From NCBI RefSeq assembly GCF_948329515.1, contig NZ_CAOJCN010000020.1, positions 41,272-105,271 on the forward strand: a stretch of 64,000 nt of DNA, given 5' to 3'. The stretch comes from Cohnella rhizoplanae. GTDB lineage: Bacteria; Bacillota; Bacilli; Paenibacillales; Paenibacillaceae. The translations under genes and the position numbers were made by a program. The notes beneath the pieces were generated by a model. That model made no database searches, was not told the origin of the DNA, and worked only from the letters and a program-made list of their open reading frames with translations. Of this stretch, positions 33,153 through 42,818 are shown piece by piece (positions within the stretch are counted from its first letter, which is position 1; each line of letters starts with the position of its first letter).

Positions 33153-33695
33153 TTATAATTCGGACCACTCCGACCTCAATAATCCCATTTGAATGACATC
33201 CGCATATCGGCCGTTGCGATACAACTTCTCGCGCTGCCGTCCCTCCTCGACGAACCCGCACTTCAGATAACTCCGGTACGCCCGTTCGTTGAAGTCGTAT
33301 ACTTCCAGCTCCAGACGATTCAGATTGAGCTCCTTGAACGCATAACCGCAAAGCAGCTTCATCGCCTCCGTACCCAGCCCCTGGCCGCAACGCTCGAGCG
33401 TACCGATGACGATGCCGATGCGCGCGTACCGGTTTTTCCAATCGATCGCGTCCAGCCCGATCTGTCCGATGTACAGCTCCGTGTCCGCCTCCGCGATGAC
33501 GAAGCCGCGGTTGTCCGGCCGCTGGTCCATCATGTCGGCGAGGAAGCTCTCCGTCGACTCCAAGCCGTGCGGATAAAGAAAAATATCGGATAGAAACCCC
33601 GTTATGCCTGCGTCGTTCACCCACTGGCGAATCGGGACGAGATCCTCGTGACGATATTCGCGCAGTCGCACGCGCGATCCGATAATATGCGGCAT
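33153..33695 (-). CDS. GNAT acetyltransferase, RimJ/RimL type
   Basis: A 180-residue acetyl-CoA-dependent N-acetyltransferase. It opens with the typical VRLREYRHEDL strand-helix, has acetyl-CoA-binding RCGQGLGTEAMKLLCGYAF and ends with NERAYRSYLKCGFVEEGRQR, all standard for the RimJ/RimL subfamily. AAGGGGG lies about 10 bases before the ATG. The acceptor substrate is unknown. It directly follows gluQ, 17 bases away on the same strand. Confidence 0.9.
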   Translation of the reverse strand: MPHIIGSRVRLREYRHEDLVPIRQWVNDAGITGFLSDIFLYPHGLESTESFLADMMDQRPDNRGFVIAEADTELYIGQIGLDAIDWKNRYARIGIVIGTLERCGQGLGTEAMKLLCGYAFKELNLNRLELEVYDFNERAYRSYLKCGFVEEGRQREKLYRNGRYADVIQMGLLRSEWSEL

Positions 33696-33712
33696 TCGTA
33701 TGCATCCCCCTT

Positions 33713-34723
33713 TTATTCATCGATTGGTCCGGATCGGGCGTTTCCCTTCAAAAGGTCCATCCAGTCGTCCGGCAGCGTGACCGCCTGACGTCGGACGGAC
33801 GAGAGGTCAAAGGTGGAGACAAGTTCGCCGGGCGTCGTCTCCTCGATCCGGTCGCGCAGACCGGCGAGCCAGGCCATGAACCCCACCAGCCGCTGCGGCC
33901 GGACGCCCAGCGACTCGCGGATATCCGACAGCGACACGGAGCCGTGTCGTTTGGACAATCTGCTCCCGTCTTCGCCGAGCAGCAGCGGCGAATGCGCGAA
34001 CCTCGGCGGCGGACTGCCCATGGCTTCGTAGAGCGCGAGCTGCCTTGGCGTCGAGTCGAGCAGGTCCCATCCCCGCAGCACGTCCGAGATACCCATCTCG
34101 ATATCGTCGGTCACGACGGCCAGCTGATAGGCGACGATGCCGTCCGCCCGCTTCACGACGAAGTCTCCTCCGGCCCCCCCGGAATACGTAAGCTCGCCCG
34201 CGATTCCGTCCCTGAACCGGTAGATCGCAGTCTCGCTCATCGCGAACCGAAGCGACGGCGTCTTGCGCCTCGCCCGCTCCTCGCGCTCGTCGGCCGTCAA
34301 CGCCCGGCACGTGCCCGGATACGCGGGCCCCTCGGATGCGAGGCCATGCGGCGCGTGAACCGCCCCCTGCAGGTCCGCCCGGCTGCAATAGCACGGATAG
34401 ATCCGTCCTTGGCAGGCCAACTCGGCCAGCGCCAGCGCATAGCGCCCGGTTCGCCTGCTCTGTTCATAGGGCGCATGAGGGCCGCCTATATCAGGCCCCT
34501 CGTCCCAGTCGAGTCCAAGCCACTTGAGCTCGGTCAGCAGCAGTGCCGCAAGCTCCGGCTTGCAGCGCTGACGGTCCAGATCCTCCATCCGCAGGACGAT
34601 CTCCCCGCCCGCGGCGCGCATCTGCAGCCAGGCGAGCAGCGCCGTCATCGCATTGCCCAGATGCAGCTTGCCCGACGGCGTAGGGGCGAATCTGCCCCGC
34701 AGCGGCTTGTCGCTCCTCATCAT
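33713..34723 (-). CDS. gluQ: Glutamyl-Q tRNA(Asp) synthetase
   Basis: A 336-residue paralogue of the catalytic half of glutamyl-tRNA synthetase that attaches glutamate to queuosine in tRNA(Asp). It shows RFAPTPSGKLHLGNAMTALL with the HIGH-like site, a zinc site YPCYCSRADL with the later YPGTC, and the KMSKS-equivalent LSKRHGSVS. It lacks the anticodon-binding domain, as the family does. Two ATGs in tandem follow GGGGAAGGG. It is divergent from the two-component system. Confidence 0.93.
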   Translation of the reverse strand: MMRSDKPLRGRFAPTPSGKLHLGNAMTALLAWLQMRAAGGEIVLRMEDLDRQRCKPELAALLLTELKWLGLDWDEGPDIGGPHAPYEQSRRTGRYALALAELACQGRIYPCYCSRADLQGAVHAPHGLASEGPAYPGTCRALTADEREERARRKTPSLRFAMSETAIYRFRDGIAGELTYSGGAGGDFVVKRADGIVAYQLAVVTDDIEMGISDVLRGWDLLDSTPRQLALYEAMGSPPPRFAHSPLLLGEDGSRLSKRHGSVSLSDIRESLGVRPQRLVGFMAWLAGLRDRIEETTPGELVSTFDLSSVRRQAVTLPDDWMDLLKGNARSGPIDE

Positions 34724-34876
34724 CGCCCTTCCCCTTTCCCCGCCGATCGGTCTTGTAGCATAATAGAATTCATATTCAGTTCACATCGCTGATGCAGGAT
34801 AACGTTATGTATTCCCATGGCAGGCTGCGACGCCGATCGCACCCCTGCTCAATTCGCTGTAAAGGTGGCGAGCGCG

Positions 34877-35548
34877 ATGGCGCGCATTCTTATTGTAGAC
34901 GATGATCCGCATATCCGCGAGCTGCTCGGGCACTTCCTCATCCGCGAGGGCTTCGAGATTCAGGAAGCGACGGATGGAGCCGAAGCGCTCGCGCTGCTGT
35001 CCGAATCTCCCTTCGATCTGGTCGTGCTCGATATCATGATGCCGAACATGGATGGCTGGGAGCTGTGCCGCGAGCTGCGCGCCCACTATGAGCTCCCGGT
35101 TCTCATGCTGACCGCGATGGGCGAGACCGCGCAGAAGGTCAAGGGCTTTCAGCTGGGCACGGACGATTATATGGTGAAGCCCTTCGAGCCGGCCGAACTC
35201 GTCGTGCGCGTCAAGGCGCTGCTGCGCAGGTACAGGATCGCCGTATCGCATCAGACCCAGATCGGTCGCGTGCAGATGAACCGCCAGACGTTCGAGCTAT
35301 TGCTGGACGGCCAGCCCCTCACCCTCCCGCTCAAGGAATTCGAGCTGCTCTTCAAGCTGGCGAGCCATCCCGGGCAGACCTTCTCGCGCGATCAGCTCAT
35401 CGAGCAGATCTGGGGCTTCGACTACGAAGGAGACGAGCGTACGGTGGACGTGCACATCCGCCGGCTCCGCGAGCGATTCCCGGACGACTGCGGCTTTCGC
35501 ATCACGACGATCCGCGGTCTCGGCTACCGGCTGGAGGCGCTCTCCTGA
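34877..35548 (+). CDS. Response regulator, OmpR/PhoB family
   Basis: A 223-residue DNA-binding regulator. The receiver has ILIVDDDPHIREL, acceptor Asp in VVLDIMMPNMDG and Lys in YMVKPFEPAEL. The winged-helix output domain runs from about residue 130, with LTLPLKEFELLFKL and VDVHIRRLRERF. ATG at 34877 has AAGGTGG 8 bases upstream; the frame is open 20 codons earlier without a ribosome site. It overlaps the kinase gene by one base (TGATG). Target genes are unknown. Confidence 0.94.
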   Translation: MARILIVDDDPHIRELLGHFLIREGFEIQEATDGAEALALLSESPFDLVVLDIMMPNMDGWELCRELRAHYELPVLMLTAMGETAQKVKGFQLGTDDYMVKPFEPAELVVRVKALLRRYRIAVSHQTQIGRVQMNRQTFELLLDGQPLTLPLKEFELLFKLASHPGQTFSRDQLIEQIWGFDYEGDERTVDVHIRRLRERFPDDCGFRITTIRGLGYRLEALS

Positions 35549-36762
35549 TGCCGGGCGGATCCAGATTGTCGCGGCTGTGGCGCCATTTTGCGCAGAGTCA
35601 CAAGGAATACCGCGCGCTGCAGAAGGCATTCGAAGCACGCATGCGCGAGCAGCGCCGAAGCGAAGCGAGCGCGATGGGCGGCACGCGGGCCTGGTTCGAG
35701 CGTCTGCCCTCTCCGCTGCATTTTCTGGTCGGGGCCAGCATATTCCTTTCCTGCTATTCCGTCCTGTGGTCGATCGCGCACGTGCTGCTGCGCGCCGTCA
35801 ATCGTCATTGGCCCCTGCCGACCACGCTTCGCGAATATTTGACGCTCATTTTGACCTTTTTCCTGTTCGGCCTCTCTATCGTCGTCATCCGATACCTGTT
35901 CCGCCCCGAGGCAAAGGCGATGCAGCTGGTGAACGCGCTGACCGATGCCATGTCCAGGATGGGAAAAGGAGACTTTAACGTCAACGTCGAGGTTAATCCG
36001 CGATACGCCGGACAATATTACGAGGTCGTCAAGAACTTCAAGCAAATGGCCGCCGATCTCGGGCAGATCGAGGATATGCGTCAGCAGTTCGTCGCCAACG
36101 TCTCGCACGAGATCCAGTCGCCGCTGACGTCCATCAAGGGCTTCGCGCAGGCGCTCAAGTCGGACCGGCTTCCAGAGGCGCAGCGCCAGCACTATTTGGA
36201 CATCATCGAAGCCGAGAGCGAGCGACTCTCCAGGCTGAGCGACAATCTGCTCAAGCTGACGACGCTCGAATCGAAGCGCCCGCCCTATCAGCCCCGCGTC
36301 TACCGGCTGGACAAGCAGCTGCGCCAGGTCGTGCTGGCCGCGGAGCCTCAGTGGCAGTCCAAGCGGCTCGAGCTCGACATCCGGCTCGCCGAGTGCGAGC
36401 TTGAGGCCGACGAGGAGCTGCTGAGACAGGTGTGGGTGAACCTGCTGCACAACGCGATCAAGTTCACGCCCGCCGCGGGCGCCCTCGGCATCTCGCTGAC
36501 CGTGACGGGCGGCACTGCGGTCGTGCATGTCGAGGACACCGGTCCCGGCATCGCGCCGGAGCATCTCCCCCGCCTGTTCGAGCGCTTTTACAAGGCCGAC
36601 AAGTCGCGCAACCGGGCGGCGGGCGGCAGCGGGCTCGGCCTATCTATCGTTCAGCGGATCGTGCAGATGCACCGCGGGGAAGTGTCGGTCGCGAACCGTC
36701 TCGTCGTCGGCACGCGCGTCACGGTGGAGCTGCCGCTCTCGCAGCAGGAGCCGCTTTCCTAA
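35548..36762 (+). CDS. HAMP-domain sensor histidine kinase
   Basis: A 404-residue membrane kinase coupled to the OmpR-type regulator before it. A cytoplasmic basic N-terminus of about 50 residues precedes two close membrane segments (LHFLVGASIFLSCYSVLW and LTLILTFFLFGLSIVVI) with only a short loop outside, then HAMP (about 120-170), HisKA with VSHEIQSPLTSIKGF, and HATPase_c with NLLHNAIKFTP, DTGPGI and GGSGLGLSIVQ. The almost absent external domain suggests membrane or envelope sensing. A strong hairpin follows. Confidence 0.93.
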   Translation: MPGGSRLSRLWRHFAQSHKEYRALQKAFEARMREQRRSEASAMGGTRAWFERLPSPLHFLVGASIFLSCYSVLWSIAHVLLRAVNRHWPLPTTLREYLTLILTFFLFGLSIVVIRYLFRPEAKAMQLVNALTDAMSRMGKGDFNVNVEVNPRYAGQYYEVVKNFKQMAADLGQIEDMRQQFVANVSHEIQSPLTSIKGFAQALKSDRLPEAQRQHYLDIIEAESERLSRLSDNLLKLTTLESKRPPYQPRVYRLDKQLRQVVLAAEPQWQSKRLELDIRLAECELEADEELLRQVWVNLLHNAIKFTPAAGALGISLTVTGGTAVVHVEDTGPGIAPEHLPRLFERFYKADKSRNRAAGGSGLGLSIVQRIVQMHRGEVSVANRLVVGTRVTVELPLSQQEPLS

Positions 36763-36768
36763 ACGAAC

Positions 36769-36811
36769 TAAAAAAGCTGCCGTTCGCGGATCGCGCGAAC
36801 GGCAGCTTTTT
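36769..36811. terminator. Bidirectional terminator
   Basis: AAAAAGCTGCCGTTCGCG (36771-36788) is complementary to 36794-36811 around a 5-base loop, with A and T tracts on the two sides. It serves the kinase gene on the plus strand and the chemoreceptor gene on the minus strand. Confidence 0.9.
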
Positions 36812-36827
36812 ACATACGTGCAATGGA

Positions 36828-38510
36828 TTACAGCTTGAATGCGCTGACGGCTTGCTTGAGCTCCGTAGCGATGCCGGACAACGTCCGGGACGAGTTCGCC
36901 ATCTCCTCGCTGAACGCCAGCTGCTCTTCGGCCGTAGCCGCCGCCTCCTGCGTCATCGAAGCGGTCAACGATGCCATATGGCCGATGTTGGACACCGATG
37001 CCGAGACTTCCTCCGAGCTCGCGGCCAGCTGCTCGGCCGCAGCCGCCGCTTCCTGCACGCGGGAGGAAACCTCGTACGAGGCGCTTGCGATCTGCTTAAA
37101 CGCCGTTGCCGCTTCGTTAACGGCGGAGCTGCCGGCCTGCACCTCGGCGATGCTCGAGCTCATAAGCGCGGACATCGATTCGACCTGCTCCCGCACCTCG
37201 GTGATGAGCGTGTATACGTTGCCGACCGATTCGTTCGTCTGGGTCGCGAGCTTGCGCACCTCGCCCGCGACGACCGCGAAGCCTGCGCCGTGCTCGCCGG
37301 CGCGCGCCGCCTCGATGGCGGCGTTCAGGGCGAGCAGGTTGGTACGGGACGCGATCTCCCCGATGATGCCGGTCACCTCTCCGATCTGATGAGACTTGGT
37401 CACCAGATCCGCGATCTGCTTGCCGGCATGTCCCACGGTCTGCTCCAGGGACGACATGCGCTCCGTCACGTGGACGATGCGCTGCGTGCCCGTGGTCGCC
37501 GCGGATGCGGCGCCGGCGGACAGCTCCGCGACTTCGGATGTCGTCTCCGCGATTCTGCCGACGCCTTCGGCCATTTCCTCCATGACTCTGTCGCACTCCG
37601 CCGCGGACTTCGCCTGGCTCTCGGAGTTCACGGCGACCTGGGAGACGGACTCCGCGATCTGGTTGGCTGCGCCTTTATTCTGATCGGAGCCGCCGGACAG
37701 TTGGATAGCCGATGTCGCGAGCACCGCAGCGCTGTCTTGCATCTGGCGTACGGATCGGCGCAGATTGGCGACCGTATCGTTCACCTTGCGAAGCAGCGTG
37801 CCGAACTCGTCGCTGCGCTTCGTCTCGAACGCTTCGATCCGAAGATCGCCTTCCGCGACCCGTACAAGCGCATCCGTCGTCTTGCGCAGCGGTACGGTGA
37901 TGTTGCGGATGAGCAGCCAAGCGAGCGCGATGGCCAGCAGGACGATCGCGATTCCCAAGTAAAAAATAAAGCTAGCGCTGACATCGAACAAGCGCTCGCT
38001 CTCCGTCACGCTTTTCTCCGCGCCTTCATGATTGAAGGCGATCAGCTTTTCCACATCTGCGTCAAACGCCGAGAAGGTGTCCGTCGTGTTCTTCGAGCTG
38101 GCCTGATCCGCGCCGGGCTTCGTCGCCGCGGCGAAGCTTTGTTTGAATGCGTCCCAATCCTTGCGCAGGGTCTCGTACAATGCCTTGTCCTCATCCCCGG
38201 TGAGAGAAGACTGATAGCTGTCGACATTTCCGTCAATCTTCGGGAATAAGGCGACCATTTGGTCGTTGGCCGCTTTTTTGCCTGCTTCGTCAGCCGCCAG
38301 CAGCGACTGATAGTAGAAATTCGTGATGTTCTGCACGTCGATCTTGATGTTGCTCATCGTCTCGACGCCCATTAGCCAATCCTGGCCGATTTCCTGCGTT
38401 TGATCGTTCATTTTAGACATATAAACCAAGCTGATGAAGCCGAGCGCCGCCAGCGCGATGACAATCGCCGCGAATGCGCCTACCAATTTTCTGCCGACCG
38501 TCCAATTCAT
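36828..38510 (-). CDS. Methyl-accepting chemotaxis protein
   Basis: A 560-residue chemoreceptor. The first membrane segment (LVGAFAAIVIALAALGFISLV) is followed by a four-helix-bundle ligand domain (about 35-185), a second membrane segment (FIFYLGIAIVLLAIALAWLLI), HAMP (about 210-265) and a long coiled-coil signalling domain with the hairpin tip EIASRTNLLALNAAIEAARA and GFAVVAGEVRKLA. AGGAGG lies 10 bases before the ATG. No other chemotaxis gene is nearby, so it feeds a CheA encoded elsewhere. Ligand is unknown. Confidence 0.95.
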   Translation of the reverse strand: MNWTVGRKLVGAFAAIVIALAALGFISLVYMSKMNDQTQEIGQDWLMGVETMSNIKIDVQNITNFYYQSLLAADEAGKKAANDQMVALFPKIDGNVDSYQSSLTGDEDKALYETLRKDWDAFKQSFAAATKPGADQASSKNTTDTFSAFDADVEKLIAFNHEGAEKSVTESERLFDVSASFIFYLGIAIVLLAIALAWLLIRNITVPLRKTTDALVRVAEGDLRIEAFETKRSDEFGTLLRKVNDTVANLRRSVRQMQDSAAVLATSAIQLSGGSDQNKGAANQIAESVSQVAVNSESQAKSAAECDRVMEEMAEGVGRIAETTSEVAELSAGAASAATTGTQRIVHVTERMSSLEQTVGHAGKQIADLVTKSHQIGEVTGIIGEIASRTNLLALNAAIEAARAGEHGAGFAVVAGEVRKLATQTNESVGNVYTLITEVREQVESMSALMSSSIAEVQAGSSAVNEAATAFKQIASASYEVSSRVQEAAAAAEQLAASSEEVSASVSNIGHMASLTASMTQEAAATAEEQLAFSEEMANSSRTLSGIATELKQAVSAFKL

Positions 38511-38681
38511 CCGATGTCTGCCTCCTGCCGCACGTCCGGCACCTTAATGAATACGCTACTTATCATCTTATCGGTAAAACGTTAACAAACGCTTAACATT
38601 TTAGATCGGTCAATCATAGAATTTTGCTGAGAAATATTGGATTGTGTAAATTTTTATCGAAATTTGTCGAAAGCAACGCCG

Positions 38682-38719
38682 AAAAAGCCCCGCTGCATCC
38701 TAAGCGGAGCTGCGGGGCT
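38682..38719 (-). terminator. Terminator of deoxy-sugar operon
   Basis: AGCCCCGC and GCGGGGCT form the stem, 46 bases past the kinase-gene stop, followed on the minus strand by TTTTTCGG. The remaining DNA up to 38510 is AT-rich and shows nothing else clear. Confidence 0.8.
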
Positions 38720-38764
38720 GCCTGAACGAATATACATAAATGCTGATCACCATCGGGCTTCCGA

Positions 38765-40285
38765 TCAAGAGTCGCGGAGCGTTAGAAACCGGACATAAGC
38801 CTTCTCCCATTGTTCTGAATCGGCAGGTTCGTAGGTCTCCACGGGGAACGATGCCGCGACGAGGCGCCTCGCATCGGCCAGATCGGCCACGGCGCCCTGG
38901 GCCACGAACTGCATGAGCAGATTGCCGATCGCGCTCGCCTCCGCCGGTCCCGCCCAGACAGGCCGGCCGATCGCGCCGGCCGACAACCTGCAGAGCAGCT
39001 TGTTCTGGATGCCGCCGCCCACCATGTGGAGGCCGCCGAACGTTCTGCCCGTCAGCTGCTCCGCCTGCCCGAGCGCCTGCCGGTAGCGCAGCGCGAGACT
39101 CTCGAGAATACAGCGGACGAACTCGCCCTTGTCACGCGGCTCGGGCTGGCCGGTCTCGCGGCAGAAGGCGCGAATCTTGGCGGTCATGTCCGACGGACCG
39201 TAGAATCTGGCATCGTCGGGGTCGATCAGGCTCCGCAGCGGGCCGGCGGCTTCGGCCAGACCGACGAGCTCCGGATAGCCGACGGGCTCGCCCGCTTCAT
39301 CCCACTCCCGTTTGCATTCCTGAAGAATCCACAGCCCCATGATGTTTTTGAGCAGCTGATACGTCCCTCCGACGCCGCCTTCGTTCGAGAAAGACAGCGA
39401 CAGCGTCTCTGGCGCGAGTACGGGCTCCGACAGCTCCGTGCCGAGCAGCGACCACGTGCCGCATACGAGGTAGGCGAACGGTTCATCGCCGGCGGGTACG
39501 GCCGCGATGGCCGATGCCGTATCATGGGAGCCGACCGCGACCGCCTCGACGGACGGAATCCGCAGTTCCTCGAGCACCTCGTCCGACAGTCTGCCGATCG
39601 GGGTGCCCGGCGCGACGGGCTCGAGGAACAGGGAATCCGGAATGCCGAGCTCGCGCAGGAGCGGACCGTTCCAGCTTCGCGTTCTCGGGTCGAACAGCTG
39701 CGTCGTCGTGGCCATCGTGAATTCGCAGGCCGGCACGCCGGTCAGGAGATAGGTCAGCAGATCCGGCGTCAGCAGCAGCGTCTTCGCCGCGCCAAGCTTC
39801 GCGGAGCCGGCCTTGCTCATCGCGTAGAGCTGGTAGATCGTATTGAACGGCATGAACTGGAGTCCGCTTGCGGCGAAGAGCGCATCGGCGCCGAAGCGTC
39901 CGCTCAGCTCCTCGATCAATCCTTCCGTCTGCGGATCGCGGTAATGGTATGGATTGCCGAGCAGCTCTCCGCCTCCGTCGATCAGCCCGAAGTCGACGCC
40001 CCAGGTATCGATGCCGAGCGTACTCGGCGCATAGCCGGCCTGGAACGTCTTGCGGATGCCCCGCTTGATCTCCTGCAGCAGGCGTAGGATGTCCCAGTGC
40101 ATATGCTTGCCGACGTAGACCGCCTCGTTCTCGAAGCGATGCATCTCGGCTACGCGGAGCGTACGTTCGCCGTCCCGCGCCTCGGTAAGCTCGCCGATAT
40201 AGGCGCGGCCGGAACTCGCTCCCATATCGAAGGCCAGCGCGGACGCACTCCGCGTATCGCCGCCCACGGCATTAATCTCGCTCAC
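38765..40285 (-). CDS. rhaB: FGGY carbohydrate kinase, rhamnulokinase-like
   Basis: A 506-residue sugar kinase of the FGGY family, closest in appearance to RhaB: ALAFDMGASSGRAYIG at the phosphate-binding site, IDTWGVDFGLID, SHDTASAIAAVP, CGTWSLLGTEL and FSNEGGVGGTYQLLKN. RhaB phosphorylates L-rhamnulose, but here the operon begins with an L-fucose isomerase, so L-fuculose is an equally likely substrate. GTG start with GGAGG 8 bases upstream. It is the last gene of the operon, 15 bases after the aldolase gene. Confidence 0.85.
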   Translation of the reverse strand: MSEINAVGGDTRSASALAFDMGASSGRAYIGELTEARDGERTLRVAEMHRFENEAVYVGKHMHWDILRLLQEIKRGIRKTFQAGYAPSTLGIDTWGVDFGLIDGGGELLGNPYHYRDPQTEGLIEELSGRFGADALFAASGLQFMPFNTIYQLYAMSKAGSAKLGAAKTLLLTPDLLTYLLTGVPACEFTMATTTQLFDPRTRSWNGPLLRELGIPDSLFLEPVAPGTPIGRLSDEVLEELRIPSVEAVAVGSHDTASAIAAVPAGDEPFAYLVCGTWSLLGTELSEPVLAPETLSLSFSNEGGVGGTYQLLKNIMGLWILQECKREWDEAGEPVGYPELVGLAEAAGPLRSLIDPDDARFYGPSDMTAKIRAFCRETGQPEPRDKGEFVRCILESLALRYRQALGQAEQLTGRTFGGLHMVGGGIQNKLLCRLSAGAIGRPVWAGPAEASAIGNLLMQFVAQGAVADLADARRLVAASFPVETYEPADSEQWEKAYVRFLTLRDS

Positions 40286-40300
40286 GGCCTTTTCCTCCGT

Positions 40301-40960
40301 TTACTTCATTTTTTGCAAGAGCTCGATCCGGTACGCCTCGCTCTCGAGCGAAGCGATCTCCTTGTACTCCGCGTCCGTCAGCGCCTTCGGCGGCTTGATG
40401 GCGCTTGCGATCAGGTAGATCTTGGCGCTCTCCTCGACCACCTCGGTGCGGTAGTACGCCTCTCGCAGATTGCGGCCCGTGGTGACGAGTCCGTGGTTGC
40501 CGAGCAGTATCGTGCTGTACGCGTTCACCTTGGCTACGACCGCGTCGGCCAAGCGGTCCGTCGTCGGCAGCACGTAAGGCACATAGGTCGTCGTGCCGAC
40601 GAGCGCGGCCTGGTCCGGGAACATCACGGGCAGCTCCTCGGCGACCAGCGTGAAGGCGATGCAGTACGGCGGATGCGTGTGGACGATCGCGCCGATCGAC
40701 GGATTGACCCGGTAGGCGTACAGGTGCATGAGCACCTCGGACGACGGACGCAGGCCGATATCGGCGATCTCGCCGCTCTCGATGTCTACTTCGACCCATT
40801 GGTCGGGCTCGATCTCGTCGAGCGCGAACCCGCTCGGGGATAGGTACATCTTGCCTTCGTAACGTGCGCTCAGGTTGCCTCCCGGTCCGACGACCAGCTT
40901 ATTGGACACCGTCTTGCGCGCGTATTTGCACAGCTCATTGCGAATATCCGTGGCGCTCAT
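40301..40960 (-). CDS. Class II aldolase (L-fuculose/L-rhamnulose-1-phosphate aldolase type)
   Basis: A zinc-dependent aldolase of 219 residues that splits a ketose-1-phosphate into dihydroxyacetone phosphate and lactaldehyde. Motifs: GPGGNLSARYEGKMY and SPSG for phosphate binding, Glu in SSEVLMHLYAY, zinc ligands in VHTHPPYC and the later His in LGNHGLVTTG. Chosen ATG at 40960 has GGAGG 11 bases upstream; ATG at 40978 has none. Between fucI and the FGGY kinase it completes the isomerase-kinase-aldolase route. Confidence 0.88.
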   Translation of the reverse strand: MSATDIRNELCKYARKTVSNKLVVGPGGNLSARYEGKMYLSPSGFALDEIEPDQWVEVDIESGEIADIGLRPSSEVLMHLYAYRVNPSIGAIVHTHPPYCIAFTLVAEELPVMFPDQAALVGTTTYVPYVLPTTDRLADAVVAKVNAYSTILLGNHGLVTTGRNLREAYYRTEVVEESAKIYLIASAIKPPKALTDAEYKEIASLESEAYRIELLQKMK

Positions 40961-40982
40961 TTGCGTGTTAACCTCCATTCAT

Positions 40983-42773
40983 TTACTTGTAAAGCGGTCC
41001 GAAATTCGAGCAAGCCCTGAAATCCGCGCCCTCGATGCCGTCCGTGCCGAACAGGCCCCATGCCCGCGGACGGAAGACGCGTTCCTCGGCGACGTTGTGC
41101 ATGCTTACCGGAATGCGCAGCATCGAAGCCAGCGTGATGAGATCGGCGCCGATATGGCCATAGCTGATGGAGCCGTGGTTCGCGCCCCAGTTGTCCATAA
41201 CGTCGTAGACGGTACGGAATGCGCCATGGCCCGTCACGACCGGCGCGAACCAGGTCGTCGGCCAGGTCGGATCGGTACGCTTGTCGAGCGCGTCGTGCAC
41301 CTCGGCAGGCAGCTCGACCGAGTAGCCTTCGGCGATCTGCAGCGTCGGGCCGATGCCCTTCACGTAGTTCAGGCGAGACATCGTCATCGGCATGCCGCCT
41401 TGCGTCAGGAAGTCGGACGAATAGCCGCCCCCACGGAAGTATTCCGCGGACGCCGGGCGCCAGCTCGTCGCGTCGAGACACTTTTGCGCCTCTTCGGGCG
41501 TGATCTCCCAGAAAGGCTTCATCGCAGGCTTGCCGTCCTTCGATTGCTCGCCGGTGCCGTCCATCGTAGCGGAGCCGGAATTGATGAGATGCAGCAGGCC
41601 GCCGGCCGCCGCGCCCGTCAGTTTGTGACCGGTAACTCTCTCGACCGAATCCGCTCCCCAGTAAGTCCGCACGTCCGCGAAGATCTGCGCCGTGTTGGTC
41701 AGCAGGTATCCCATCAGCATCGGAATGCCGTTCAGGCTGTCGTTCTCGGTGGCGACGATATAGGGCGAGCGGATGCCGTTCCAATCGAACGAGGAATTCA
41801 GGATCGTCTCGAGGAAGTCGCCGTTCGGGAAGTGGTCGGTCCACGCGCGCTGGCCCTGGAAGCCGGACACGATCGCGTTGTGCCCCATCGCTTCTTCGCC
41901 GAATCCGAGCTCCGCGAGACGCGGGTTGCCGATCATCAGGTCGCGGGCGATCTGCGTCATCTTGACGACGGTCTCCCAGTCCTTGTCCTTGTCCTCCCGG
42001 CTCTTCTGCAGGCGCTCGGGATTGTTGTCCGGGCCTTCCTTGCAGTTCTCCTTCACCCAGGCGAGCGCCTTCTCGAACTCCGCCGGATCGTAGATATCTT
42101 CTTCGATGCGGCGCACGAACTCGGACATATCCACGTACTCCGTTCGCATGCCGAGGTATTCCTGGAACAGTCCGTCGTTCACGATCGAGCCCGCGATCCC
42201 CATCGATACCGAGCCCATGGACAGATACGATTTGCCGCGCATGATCGCGACCGCCAGTCCCGCGCGGGCGAATCCGATCAGCTTTTCGCGGACGTCCTCA
42301 GGCACGGTCGTGTCGCCCGAATCCTGTACTTGCTCGCCGTAGATGCCGAAAGCCGGCAGTCCCTTTTGCGCATAACCGGACAGTACCGCTGCCAGGTAGA
42401 CGGCGCCCGGGCGCTCCGTGCCGTTGAATCCCCATACCGCCTTCGGCAGCGTCGGGTCCATGTCCATCGTCTCGGTGCCGTAACACCAGCAAGGCGTGAC
42501 CGTGAGCGATACGCCTACGCCTGCCTTCGCGAACTTGTCCGCGGATGCGGCCGCCTCCGCGACGCCGCCGATGCAAGAGTCGGAGATGACGCACTCGACC
42601 GGTTCTCCGTTCGGATAACGCAGCGTGCTGCTGAGCAGCTCCGCGACCGCCTTGGCCATGTTCATCGTCTGGTCCTCGAGCGATTCGCGCACGCCCTTGC
42701 GCCTGCCGTCGATCGTCGGCCGGATCCCGATCTTGGGGAAGCCGCCGCGGAACCTGTAAGCGTTATCTGTCAT
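40983..42773 (-). CDS. fucI: L-fucose isomerase
   Basis: A 596-residue ketol isomerase converting L-fucose to L-fuculose (the family also acts on D-arabinose). Family stretches include KIGIRPTIDGRRKGVRES at the start, CWCYGTETMDMDP, VATENDSLNGIPMLMGYL with metal-binding Glu and Asp, and SRLNYVKGIGPTLQIAEGYS. ATG at 42773 has AAGGAGG 8 bases upstream; the open frame extends 48 codons earlier through promoter DNA. It is first in a three-gene operon whose promoter overlaps a LacI-type operator. Confidence 0.94.
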   Translation of the reverse strand: MTDNAYRFRGGFPKIGIRPTIDGRRKGVRESLEDQTMNMAKAVAELLSSTLRYPNGEPVECVISDSCIGGVAEAAASADKFAKAGVGVSLTVTPCWCYGTETMDMDPTLPKAVWGFNGTERPGAVYLAAVLSGYAQKGLPAFGIYGEQVQDSGDTTVPEDVREKLIGFARAGLAVAIMRGKSYLSMGSVSMGIAGSIVNDGLFQEYLGMRTEYVDMSEFVRRIEEDIYDPAEFEKALAWVKENCKEGPDNNPERLQKSREDKDKDWETVVKMTQIARDLMIGNPRLAELGFGEEAMGHNAIVSGFQGQRAWTDHFPNGDFLETILNSSFDWNGIRSPYIVATENDSLNGIPMLMGYLLTNTAQIFADVRTYWGADSVERVTGHKLTGAAAGGLLHLINSGSATMDGTGEQSKDGKPAMKPFWEITPEEAQKCLDATSWRPASAEYFRGGGYSSDFLTQGGMPMTMSRLNYVKGIGPTLQIAEGYSVELPAEVHDALDKRTDPTWPTTWFAPVVTGHGAFRTVYDVMDNWGANHGSISYGHIGADLITLASMLRIPVSMHNVAEERVFRPRAWGLFGTDGIEGADFRACSNFGPLYK

Positions 42774-42803
42774 GAATGATTCCTCCTTGAAAGCGATTAA
42801 TAT

Positions 42804-42815
42804 GTTACCGATAAC
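42804..42815. promoter_or_regulatory. LacI-type operator
   Basis: GTTACCGATAAC is a near-perfect palindrome with central CG, the usual layout for LacI/GalR-family sites. It lies just after the fucI -10, at about the transcription start, where bound repressor would block initiation. Confidence 0.6.
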
Positions 42816-42818
42816 TCT

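Noticed and set aside
36432..38249. A 605-codon plus-strand open frame opposite the chemoreceptor
   Set aside because: It is a GC-rich shadow frame. The minus strand encodes an unmistakable chemoreceptor with full signature motifs.
40875..42779. A 634-codon plus-strand open frame opposite fucI
   Set aside because: Antisense shadow; fucI and the aldolase fully explain the region.
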